Under the pieces are notes generated by a model, which did no database searches, was not told the origin of the DNA, and saw nothing but the letters and a program-made list of their open reading frames with translations. The position numbers and the translations under genes were made by a program. This document shows, piece by piece, positions 1-6,312 of a stretch of 14,490 nt of DNA (positions are counted from its first letter, which is position 1; the number at the start of each line of letters is the position of its first letter). Source of the DNA: an uncultured Muribaculaceae bacterium (lineage in GTDB: Bacteria; Bacteroidota; Bacteroidia; Bacteroidales; Muribaculaceae); assembly GCA_910579605.1 (NCBI GenBank), contig CAJTUG010000025.1:1-14490 (forward strand), written 5' to 3'.

Positions 1-133
1 ACGCAAATTTGAAAAAACCGGCATCGTAAAAGAACTCCGCAGCCGTCAGGCTTTCCAAAAGCCTTCTGTTACTAACCGCAAAAAAATGATGAAAGCGGTT
101 TACGTTCAGAAACTTCGTTCTGTAGAAGATTAA
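1..133 (+). CDS. rpsU: 30S ribosomal protein S21, 3' end (partial)
   Basis: The window opens inside this gene. The frame starting at base 2 reads 43 residues (RKFEKTGIVKELRSRQ at the visible start) and ends with TAA at 131-133. The sequence is basic and matches the C-terminal two thirds of ribosomal protein S21, a small protein of the 30S subunit involved in translation initiation; in Bacteroidetes it is about 63-65 residues, so roughly 20 residues lie outside the window. A strong terminator follows 38 bases later. In Bacteroidetes this gene is usually followed by a Xer recombinase and hpf, as here, which supports the call. Confidence 0.93.
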   Translation, partial: RKFEKTGIVKELRSRQAFQKPSVTNRKKMMKAVYVQKLRSVED

Positions 134-170
134 TCTGCCGCTCGCATACGATTGCATCATTCAAGCGTAT

Positions 171-205
171 ACGGAGTTGCCCACTGATTGGCAACTCCGT
201 TTTTT
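171..205 (+). terminator. Rho-independent terminator after rpsU
   Basis: A perfect 11-base-pair stem (171-181 with 190-200, ACGGAGTTGCC/GGCAACTCCGT) with an 8-base loop is followed directly by a run of six T. It closes the rpsU transcript and separates it from the xerC-hpf unit. Confidence 0.92.
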
Positions 206-249
206 GTTTTATTAAAAAGAGTTGAAAAACATAAAGTGACACATTTTTA

Positions 250-281
250 TTTGCGTATTTAAAAATATGTTAGTAAATTCG
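250..281 (+). promoter_or_regulatory. Probable Bacteroides-type promoter for xerC-hpf
   Basis: TTTG at 250-253 and TAAATTCG at 274-281 are separated by 20 bases. This fits the Bacteroidetes consensus (TTTG, 19-21 bases, TAnnTTTG) with one mismatch in the second element. A start of transcription near 288 would leave a leader of about 40 bases before the xerC ATG. It lies between the rpsU terminator and xerC, the only gap in which the pair could have its own promoter. Assigned by eye, not by scoring. Confidence 0.5.
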
Positions 282-328
282 CTGCAAGCACAGGCAAAGC
301 CCACGTTTCCTTTGCCACGGTACACAAA

Positions 329-1237
329 ATGAAATATGCAGATTTCTATGAATATTTGAGAAGTGAGGCAACCCGTTCGCCCCACACCGTGGCAAGCTAT
401 GCATCGGATTTAGAGCAATTCAGAGCCTTTTTCAAGGAAGATTTAGGGCACTGCGACGACAGCCCTGAAAACATCACCCTTGCCGACATGCGCCTATGGG
501 TTTCATCTCTATCGTCCAAAGGAATAGCCAGAAGCAGCATAGCACGAAAAGTTCAAAGCCTGCGTTCGTTTTTTGCATACCTTGAACGCTATCACGGATT
601 GCGACAGAATCCTGCCAGGCTTCTACATGCCCCCCGCATACCCAAAGTGCTTCCCGACTACCTGCGGCCAGAGGAGTCTGCAAATATTATAAACGGCATG
701 ATAGCCACTAAAAATAAGGAAGATTTCACAGAAGTGCGCAATGCTTTGATTATAAACATGCTATACTCAACAGGTATACGTGCCGCTGAAATCATAGGCC
801 TAAAAGATTTGAATGTAGACACCAATAGATGCGAACTAAAAGTACTTGGAAAGCGTAATAAAGAAAGAATAATACCTTTTGGAACAGAACTCCAAGATAT
901 GATAAGCGAATATCGCCAAATACGCCAGAAAGAAACCGGGGGGACAGAATATTTCTTTGTACGTCCCGATGGCCGCCCTATCTATTACGGCCTCCTATGG
1001 CGTTTGGTACACTCTGTACTTACAGATGCATCTGTTGCCGCAGTGAAACGTTCGCCACATGCCTTGAGGCACTCTTTTGCAACCGACCTGCTCAACAACG
1101 GAGCGGAGCTGACTGCCGTGAAAGACCTATTGGGGCATTCATCCCTTGCCACAACTCAGAGATATACTCATCTTACATATCGAGAGCTTCAACAAAATTA
1201 CAAACTCGCACATCCCCGTGCACAAAAAACAAAGTAA
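329..1237 (+). CDS. xerC: Site-specific tyrosine recombinase, XerC/XerD type
   Basis: This 302-residue protein is a complete Xer-type recombinase, the cytoplasmic enzyme that resolves chromosome dimers at dif during cell division. The N-terminal SAM-like DNA-binding domain covers about residues 1-100 and the catalytic domain about 110-295. All catalytic residues are visible: R151 (in STGIRAAE), K175, H244 and R247 (HALRH), H270 (LLGHSS) and the nucleophile Y279 (TQRYTH). The length is normal for XerC/XerD (about 300). The start at 329 gives a normal Xer N-terminus. It is followed after only five bases by hpf, a pairing common in Bacteroidetes just downstream of rpsU. That fixed location and the lack of nearby integration features argue for the housekeeping enzyme rather than a mobile-element integrase. 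Whether it is the XerC or the XerD paralogue cannot be settled from one copy. Confidence 0.88.
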   Translation: MKYADFYEYLRSEATRSPHTVASYASDLEQFRAFFKEDLGHCDDSPENITLADMRLWVSSLSSKGIARSSIARKVQSLRSFFAYLERYHGLRQNPARLLHAPRIPKVLPDYLRPEESANIINGMIATKNKEDFTEVRNALIINMLYSTGIRAAEIIGLKDLNVDTNRCELKVLGKRNKERIIPFGTELQDMISEYRQIRQKETGGTEYFFVRPDGRPIYYGLLWRLVHSVLTDASVAAVKRSPHALRHSFATDLLNNGAELTAVKDLLGHSSLATTQRYTHLTYRELQQNYKLAHPRAQKTK

Positions 1238-1242
1238 TTACC

Positions 1243-1536
1243 ATGGATGTAAGAATTCAAGCAATCCACTTTGAGGTTTCAGACCGCCTTGTGGAATTCA
1301 TCAACAAAAAAGCCGACCGCCTCACCCGCCGCTTCCCGGCTATAACCGCTATCGATGTAACTCTTAAAGTAGTAAAACCCGAAACTGCAATGAACAAGGA
1401 AGTAGTAGTTAAACTCACCGCTCCTCATGCAGAATTGCCGGTGGCAACCAAAACCGCCGACACTTTTGAGGAAGCCTACGACCTTGCACTTGAAGCACTC
1501 GAACGCCAACTTGAAAAAATAAAAGACAAAAAATAA
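1243..1536 (+). CDS. hpf: Ribosome hibernation promoting factor, short form (HPF/RaiA family)
   Basis: A 97-residue protein beginning MDVRIQAIHFEVSDRLVEFI, typical of the HPF/YfiA (formerly sigma-54 modulation) family, which binds in the decoding channel of the 30S subunit and makes ribosomes inactive in stationary phase. The open frame extends upstream into xerC, but only the ATG at 1243, five bases after the xerC stop, gives the family's normal N-terminus. The predicted order is beta-alpha-beta-beta-beta-alpha, with the basic helix (residues 22-31, KKADRLTRRF) and the C-terminal acidic/basic helix (75-97). It lacks the C-terminal dimerisation domain of long HPF, so it belongs to the short class. 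It is probably translated from the same mRNA as xerC. No tRNA cluster or tuf gene follows, unlike the arrangement I recall from Bacteroides. Confidence 0.93.
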   Translation: MDVRIQAIHFEVSDRLVEFINKKADRLTRRFPAITAIDVTLKVVKPETAMNKEVVVKLTAPHAELPVATKTADTFEEAYDLALEALERQLEKIKDKK

Positions 1537-1587
1537 AAAACGAAATACCCGGAAGATAAACCATTTACCCGGGAACATAGACACGAA

Positions 1588-2613
1588 ATGAAATTTAAAC
1601 ATACTCTTACTGTTGCCGCAGCCTTGGCTGCGGCAATCTGTGCATCGGCAGAACCTTTTAAGGTTATAGCACCTTTAAGCCCCGATGACGATGGTGCGAT
1701 GGCTCGCCTTGTAAACTACGACACCGGCGCTACCATAGACAGCGTTTTGGTAAGCGACCAAGCAGCGGTATTCACAGGTGAAATAGACGAGCCTGTTTTG
1801 GCTCGTGTAGCTATAGAAGGCAGCCGCCAACCTGTTTTCATACTTGAATCTGGTACAATATCTTTTAAACGAGATGGTTCTGGAGCTTTCGGCACTATGC
1901 TCAACGACGAGCTTAGAAAAATAGGCGACAGCCTCGGAGAAATTACAGTTCAATACAGACAAGCTCAAACCGAAGCTCAAGCAGCAGCTGCCTATACCAA
2001 ATATATGGCAACTTTAGACAGCGCGACAAAGGCTAATGCCGATAATGCTTTGGGATATTTCCTTTTCCTAAACGGAGATGCCTCCCAGATGAAAGCTGCC
2101 GAACTTGAAGCTCTTTTGGCTGCAAACCCATCTTTTGGGAAATATGAACGTGCAAAAAAAATCCTTGCAATGGCCAAAACACGAGAGGCAACACAGGAAG
2201 GTGGCAAATTTATAGATTTCGAGGTAACATACGACGGCAAAACATCGAAGCTAAGTGATCATGTTGGCAAAGGGCACTATACTTTGGTAGATTTCTGGGC
2301 AAGCTGGTGCAACCCTTGCATCCGTCAGACAGTGGTGCTCAAAGACATATACAACAAATATAAAGATAAAGGGCTTGAGGTGCTCGGAGTTGCTGTTTGG
2401 GATAAGCCAGAAGACACAAAACGGGCTATAAAAGAACACGATCTCCCATGGGAATGCATCATTGATGCACAAACGATTCCCACTGATCTTTATGGTATTT
2501 CGGGCATTCCTTGTATTATCCTTTTCGGGCCAGACGGCACAATCCTCAGCAGAGACAAACAAGACGATGCCCTCCGTGCCGATGTAGACAAATATCTCTC
2601 AGAGAAAAAATAA
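1588..2613 (+). CDS. Secreted TlpA-like thiol-disulfide oxidoreductase (thioredoxin fold)
   Basis: This 341-residue protein has a Sec signal peptide (about 1-21, cut after ASA). An N-terminal beta-rich region with the look of a DUF4369-type domain (about 22-105) and a helical linker (about 105-200) follow. The C-terminal TlpA/AhpC-type thioredoxin domain (about 205-341) has the redox motif WCNPC at 240-244 inside FWASWCNPC and the cis-proline at P308 (GIPCI). Proteins of this build are common in Bacteroidetes and act in the periplasm as disulfide reductants or isomerases. Oddities: the residue after the cis-proline is C309 rather than the usual Thr/Ser-type residue, and another cysteine lies at C290, so the mature protein has four cysteines. 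The gene is 51 bases after hpf and three bases before the PBP4 gene, which suggests shared expression with it. The substrate is unknown. Confidence 0.88.
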   Translation: MKFKHTLTVAAALAAAICASAEPFKVIAPLSPDDDGAMARLVNYDTGATIDSVLVSDQAAVFTGEIDEPVLARVAIEGSRQPVFILESGTISFKRDGSGAFGTMLNDELRKIGDSLGEITVQYRQAQTEAQAAAAYTKYMATLDSATKANADNALGYFLFLNGDASQMKAAELEALLAANPSFGKYERAKKILAMAKTREATQEGGKFIDFEVTYDGKTSKLSDHVGKGHYTLVDFWASWCNPCIRQTVVLKDIYNKYKDKGLEVLGVAVWDKPEDTKRAIKEHDLPWECIIDAQTIPTDLYGISGIPCIILFGPDGTILSRDKQDDALRADVDKYLSEKK

Positions 2614-2616
2614 TCG

Positions 2617-3960
2617 ATGAAACTATTCCGAAATATCTGTTTCGCCGCCTTGTTGTTGGCGTCCATATTCACCGTCCATGCAGAAGGCTACCTTGGCCTG
2701 GACGGTGAAGAATCTACATCTATAGGCATATATATAAAAGATTTGAAGACCGGTGAGGTATTAGTTGACCACAACTCTCAACTGGCACTCACACCGGCTT
2801 CGGTTATGAAAGCCATTACAACGGCAACGGCTCTTTCAATCAATGGTGCCGATGCACGTTTCACCACTCCGGTATCACTCAGAGGTTCTAAAGGGCAGGC
2901 AGGCACATGGAACGGAGATTTAGTCATTCACTCATGTGGTGATCCGACTATTGAAAGCGAAAATTTCAAGTCCTACAGAGGATTCTGCGACTCTATCGTG
3001 GCCGGAATAAAAAGATTGGGAATAAAAACGATATCAGGGAATATTAAGGTTGAGCAACGTCTCAAAGATTCTGGTCCTATCTTGCAGTGGGAATGCGAAG
3101 ATATACCCTGGCCTTACGGCGCGGGGCTTTACGGTTTTAATTGGCGAGATAACACTGTGACGGTTTATCCGGTGAAAGGGACTTGTAAACCAGCAGCTCC
3201 AGGATTTGAAATCCAACTAATAAAAACAAACTCAGGAAACGACCTTGTGAGAGGTTTAGGCTCAAACCAACTTAAAGTATACGCCAGGTCACCAAAACCA
3301 GATTGGGCGTTGAAGGCAACTGTTCCCGACCCGTCGGCAGTATTCGTAAATGAATTACAGGCAAAGCTTCGCACAGCCGGAGTAGAATTGGGCAAACGCA
3401 AAAACACTCAGACAGCGTCTACCGAACAAACGATATACAAGCACCGTTCGGCACCTTACGGAGAAATAATGCGCAGCCTTATGGTGAGAAGCGATAATCT
3501 TTTTGCCGAAGGGATGCTAAGAAGCATTGCCCCCGACGGCACAAGGAAATCGGCGCTCCAACGCCAAAAAGAAATCTGGGCTACCCGCGGTGTAAACCCC
3601 AGATATACCATAATTAACGATGGGTCGGGCCTTACTCGTGCCAACAGGCTTTCTGCCCGATTTATCGGAGATGTTTTAGAATGGATGGCTCAATCTCCAA
3701 TGGCAGATACATATACCTCTTTTTTCCCGAAAGCAGGCAAAGAAGGCACAATGCGTGGTTTTCTATCTAAATCTCCTCTGTCTGGAAAAATCGCATTGAA
3801 AACAGGTAGTGTAAGTTCTGTTCAATGCTACGCCGGATACAAACTTGACGACAATGGTAAGGCCAGTCATGTTGTTGTCATTTTGGTGAACGGCTTCTTT
3901 TGCAAGCGCCCTCAAGTTCGTGAAGGGGCAGAGAATCTCCTCACAGAAATCTTCAAGTAA
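2617..3960 (+). CDS. dacB: D-alanyl-D-alanine carboxypeptidase/endopeptidase, PBP4 type (peptidase S13)
   Basis: A 447-residue periplasmic penicillin-binding protein that trims or cuts peptidoglycan cross-links. The signal peptide covers about 1-22 (cut after VHA). The three serine-peptidase motifs are in place: SxxK as S62-V-M-K65, SDN at 292-294 (VRSDNLFAE) and KTG at 395-397 (ALKTGSVSS). The long spacing between motifs 1 and 2 is the mark of the S13/DacB family, which carries large insert domains there. The length is slightly below that of E. coli PBP4 (477). The mature protein has six cysteines (C107, C124, C160, C190, C404, C429), which is high for this family as far as I recall. It starts three bases after the stop of the thioredoxin gene, so translation is probably coupled. 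No transmembrane anchor is seen apart from the signal peptide. Confidence 0.93.
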   Translation: MKLFRNICFAALLLASIFTVHAEGYLGLDGEESTSIGIYIKDLKTGEVLVDHNSQLALTPASVMKAITTATALSINGADARFTTPVSLRGSKGQAGTWNGDLVIHSCGDPTIESENFKSYRGFCDSIVAGIKRLGIKTISGNIKVEQRLKDSGPILQWECEDIPWPYGAGLYGFNWRDNTVTVYPVKGTCKPAAPGFEIQLIKTNSGNDLVRGLGSNQLKVYARSPKPDWALKATVPDPSAVFVNELQAKLRTAGVELGKRKNTQTASTEQTIYKHRSAPYGEIMRSLMVRSDNLFAEGMLRSIAPDGTRKSALQRQKEIWATRGVNPRYTIINDGSGLTRANRLSARFIGDVLEWMAQSPMADTYTSFFPKAGKEGTMRGFLSKSPLSGKIALKTGSVSSVQCYAGYKLDDNGKASHVVVILVNGFFCKRPQVREGAENLLTEIFK

Positions 3961-3980
3961 AACCAACACTTTTTTCAAAA

Positions 3981-4526
3981 ATGGATATTCAGGCTATTAT
4001 CCGCTTAGGGATAGAAATAGAAGGTCTTTTGCGTACTATGCAAGAACGCCCGACGGACAACATAAAAGCAATGGTGGCTGAAAAATATATGGCCTACTGC
4101 AACTTGATGAACCAACTTGTCCTTCCCAATGAGCATGCGGATGAAATTAAAGACCAAGAAGCCGAGACAGCAGAAATAGAAGACGAAACAGCGGCCGCTA
4201 CACAAGCGATAGAAAAAGGCCAAGAAAAACAGGAAATAACCATTGCGCATGAAATCGAAGAAGCAAATGATTTTATTGCAAATCCGTTATCTGGAGGAAT
4301 AAACGACAAGCTTCTCAAGGCATTTACATTGAACGACAAATTCCGGTTTCGCCGAGAACTTTTTGGAGGTAACGATGAAGATTTTTCCGACACTTTGGAA
4401 CTATTATCAAAAATGCCATCGTATGACGATGCATGCGATTACCTCTATAACGACATGATGTGGGACAGCAGCAATCCTATTGTTGAAGATTTCATGGCGA
4501 TCTTATCCCAAAATATGCCTTCATAA
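3981..4526 (+). CDS. Acidic protein of unknown function, conserved in Bacteroidales
   Basis: A 181-residue soluble protein with no signal peptide or membrane segment. The N-terminal part (about 1-45) is helical and the middle (about 50-95) is a strongly acidic, probably flexible linker rich in E, A and T. The C-terminal part (about 105-181) looks folded: an LLKAFTLNDKFRFRRELFGG stretch at about 110-129 is followed by a segment rich in aspartate and aromatics (YDDACDYLYNDMMWD, about 155-169). From memory, this C-terminal pattern is widespread in Bacteroidales proteins of unknown function; I cannot name a domain. It begins 20 bases after dacB and ends two bases before rsmI, so it is probably made from the same transcript. 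The FRFRREL stretch, with basic residues in an otherwise acidic protein, might mark a binding surface, but this is only a guess. Confidence 0.85.
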   Translation: MDIQAIIRLGIEIEGLLRTMQERPTDNIKAMVAEKYMAYCNLMNQLVLPNEHADEIKDQEAETAEIEDETAAATQAIEKGQEKQEITIAHEIEEANDFIANPLSGGINDKLLKAFTLNDKFRFRRELFGGNDEDFSDTLELLSKMPSYDDACDYLYNDMMWDSSNPIVEDFMAILSQNMPS

Positions 4527-4528
4527 TT

Positions 4529-5257
4529 ATGGCCGGTAAACTCTATATAGTTCCAACACCTGTAGGCAACTTAGCCGACATGGCTCCCAGAGCTGTAGAA
4601 ACGCTCAAGAATGCCGACTTAATATTGGCAGAAGACACCCGGACTTCGGGCATTCTAATGAAGCATTTCGGCATTGCGACGCCAATGGCTTCGCACCATA
4701 AATTCAATGAGCACAATGATTTGTCTCCGATTTTAGATAGAATAGCATCGGGACAGACGGTAGCACTTGTTTCCGATGCCGGGACTCCCGGAATCTCCGA
4801 CCCTGGATTCATGCTTTCTCGCGAGTGCCGCCGAAGGAATCTACCTGTTGAAACTCTTCCAGGTCCAACAGCCTTCGTCCCGGCTCTTGTAAATTCCGGT
4901 TTGCCTTGTGACAGATTTTTCTTTGAAGGTTTCCTGCCACAGAAAAAAGGACGAGCTACCCGATTGGAATTTTTGGCAAGCTTACCTGTTTCTTTCATAG
5001 TCTATGAATCGCCTCTACGTCTATCTAAAACTTTGCGTAATCTCGCAGATGCATGCGGCAAGGAACGTAATGCATCCGTGAGCCGCGAAATATCCAAAAT
5101 CCATGATACGACCCATCGCGGAACTCTTATTGAGTTGGCAGAATATTTCGAAGCGAACCAAGCAAAAGGAGAAATTGTTATAGTTATAGGTCCTGATGAC
5201 AAGCCCGTCGACAAAACTCACAAAAATAAATATCGTCAAGACGGACCGCAGAATTAA
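4529..5257 (+). CDS. rsmI: 16S rRNA (cytidine-1402-2'-O)-methyltransferase
   Basis: A 242-residue SAM-dependent methyltransferase of the tetrapyrrole-methylase fold that methylates the ribose of C1402 in 16S rRNA, in the decoding centre. Signature segments are PTPVGNLADM (9-18), LAEDTRTSG (33-41), SDAGTPGISDPG (82-93), PGPTAFVPAL (111-120) and the RsmI hallmark FFFEGFLPQKKGR (130-142). It is shorter than E. coli RsmI (286) and lacks the C-terminal extension, which I believe is usual in Bacteroidetes. The ATG at 4529 comes two bases after the stop of the unknown-function gene upstream and gives the expected N-terminus. The last 20 residues are basic and polar and look disordered. Confidence 0.95.
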   Translation: MAGKLYIVPTPVGNLADMAPRAVETLKNADLILAEDTRTSGILMKHFGIATPMASHHKFNEHNDLSPILDRIASGQTVALVSDAGTPGISDPGFMLSRECRRRNLPVETLPGPTAFVPALVNSGLPCDRFFFEGFLPQKKGRATRLEFLASLPVSFIVYESPLRLSKTLRNLADACGKERNASVSREISKIHDTTHRGTLIELAEYFEANQAKGEIVIVIGPDDKPVDKTHKNKYRQDGPQN

Positions 5258-5285
5258 ACGTTTACCAACTATTAAAATTCATATT

Positions 5286-6155
5286 ATGAGAAAAGCTTTT
5301 ATTATCTGTCTTGTTGCTGCAATGGCATTCTCATCTTGCCAAAACAAACAGAAAGAAGAAGAATTGCGTCAAGCCCAGGCCATGGCAGAAGCTTCACGAG
5401 AAGAACTCGCCGACGCAGTTGCCGACAGAGACCAACTCCTCAACTTGGTTAATGGCATAACCGAAGACATGCAGCAAATAAAAAGTTTGGAAAATATCCT
5501 TACAGTAAGCAATAGCAGCGGGGAAACTCCTCAACAACGCAACCAGATACGTCAAGATATTGCTGCAATTCAACAAACTCTTCAAGAACGCCGCCAAAAG
5601 CTTGAGGAACTGGAGAAAAAGCTTGCCAACTCAAATCTTTCTAATTCAAGCCTCCAGAAAACAATTACCTCTCTTAGAGCACAGATCGACTCTCAAACAG
5701 AAGAAATTGCGTCGCTTAAATCAAACCTCGACCAAGCAAAAGCTCAAATAGGGACTCTCGACGCAGCTGTTGATTCTCTAAATACAACGGTAAATACTGT
5801 CGTAGCAGAAAGAGATTCCACCGATGCAGCCAACGCACAACTTGCCAATGAGCTTAACACTTGCTATTATGCCATAGGCAATAAAGGGGAACTCAAAGAA
5901 AACAAAATCATAGAAACAGGTTTTCTGAGAAAGACTAAAATCATGAAGAGTGATTTCAACGAAAAGTTCTTTACAGTTGCCGACAAAAGAACCCTCACAA
6001 GCCTTGACCTAAATTCCGATAAAGCCGAAATATTGACAAACCAACCAGCCGACTCCTACCGTATAATTGAAGCAAACGGCCATAAGGTTCTTCAAATCAC
6101 GAATCCGGCACAATTCTGGAGTCTTACCAACTATCTTGTCATAAAAATAGATTAA
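5286..6155 (+). CDS. Coiled-coil lipoprotein, possible Cbp1-like surface adhesin family
   Basis: A 289-residue lipoprotein. The frame is open further upstream, overlapping rsmI, but the start at 5286 gives a clean signal peptide ending in the lipobox-like AFSSC with C18 as the lipidated cysteine. A charged stretch just after it (CQNKQKEEE) resembles the relaxed surface-export signals of Bacteroidetes lipoproteins. Residues about 22-195 form a long, heptad-like coiled coil with many Q, E, L and A and a break around 55-95. A globular C-terminal domain of about 95 residues follows, ending FWSLTNYLVIKID. The layout and size recall proteins annotated as the Cbp1 family of collagen-binding adhesins in Bacteroides; that link rests on memory and is uncertain. 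It lies 28 bases after rsmI and is closed by a terminator, so it is the last gene of this run. Confidence 0.85.
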   Translation: MRKAFIICLVAAMAFSSCQNKQKEEELRQAQAMAEASREELADAVADRDQLLNLVNGITEDMQQIKSLENILTVSNSSGETPQQRNQIRQDIAAIQQTLQERRQKLEELEKKLANSNLSNSSLQKTITSLRAQIDSQTEEIASLKSNLDQAKAQIGTLDAAVDSLNTTVNTVVAERDSTDAANAQLANELNTCYYAIGNKGELKENKIIETGFLRKTKIMKSDFNEKFFTVADKRTLTSLDLNSDKAEILTNQPADSYRIIEANGHKVLQITNPAQFWSLTNYLVIKID

Positions 6156-6182
6156 GACACAACTATTACAATATAAGTTTTT

Positions 6183-6218
6183 AAGAGAGAAGCTGCGATA
6201 TTGCGGCTTCTCTTTTTT
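6183..6218 (+). terminator. Rho-independent terminator after the lipoprotein gene
   Basis: The stem AGAGAAGC (6186-6193) pairs with GCTTCTCT (6206-6213). It continues inward through wobble and GC pairs to a 4-base loop around 6198-6201, with flanking A and T bases. A T run at 6213-6218 and another shortly after complete it. It ends the transcript that contains the thioredoxin-to-lipoprotein run. Confidence 0.88.
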
Positions 6219-6312
6219 GTTTTTTTATGAAAACATTGAACTTAAAAACTGCGTTTATATACCAAAACAATAAAAATAAGCACCTCTCTAATAACCAAAA
6301 TTATACAAATAT

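Noticed and set aside
329..1237. Tyrosine recombinase as integrase of a mobile element
   Set aside because: No tRNA target, direct repeats, excisionase or cargo are seen, and the rpsU-xerC-hpf order is the housekeeping one.
997..1242. Longer start for hpf, extending the frame back into xerC
   Set aside because: The extension lies wholly inside xerC coding sequence and is not HPF-like; the ATG at 1243 gives the family's normal N-terminus.
1548..1573. CCCGG/CCGGG pairing between hpf and the thioredoxin gene as a terminator
   Set aside because: Only five base pairs with a 16-base loop and no T run; too weak to call.
1279..1602. Antisense frame opposite hpf and the thioredoxin start (107 residues, rich in Phe)
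   Set aside because: The composition is that of a complement of AAA/GAA-rich coding sequence. hpf on the other strand is certain, and no promoter or homology supports the antisense frame.
5196..5285. Longer start for the lipoprotein gene, overlapping rsmI
   Set aside because: The extension is polar and would bury the signal peptide; the ATG at 5286 puts the signal peptide and lipobox at the N-terminus.
6219..6312. Promoter for the glutaminase-like gene
   Set aside because: The leader is AT-rich with several partial matches (for example TATATACC near 6255) but no pair of elements at proper spacing that I would defend.
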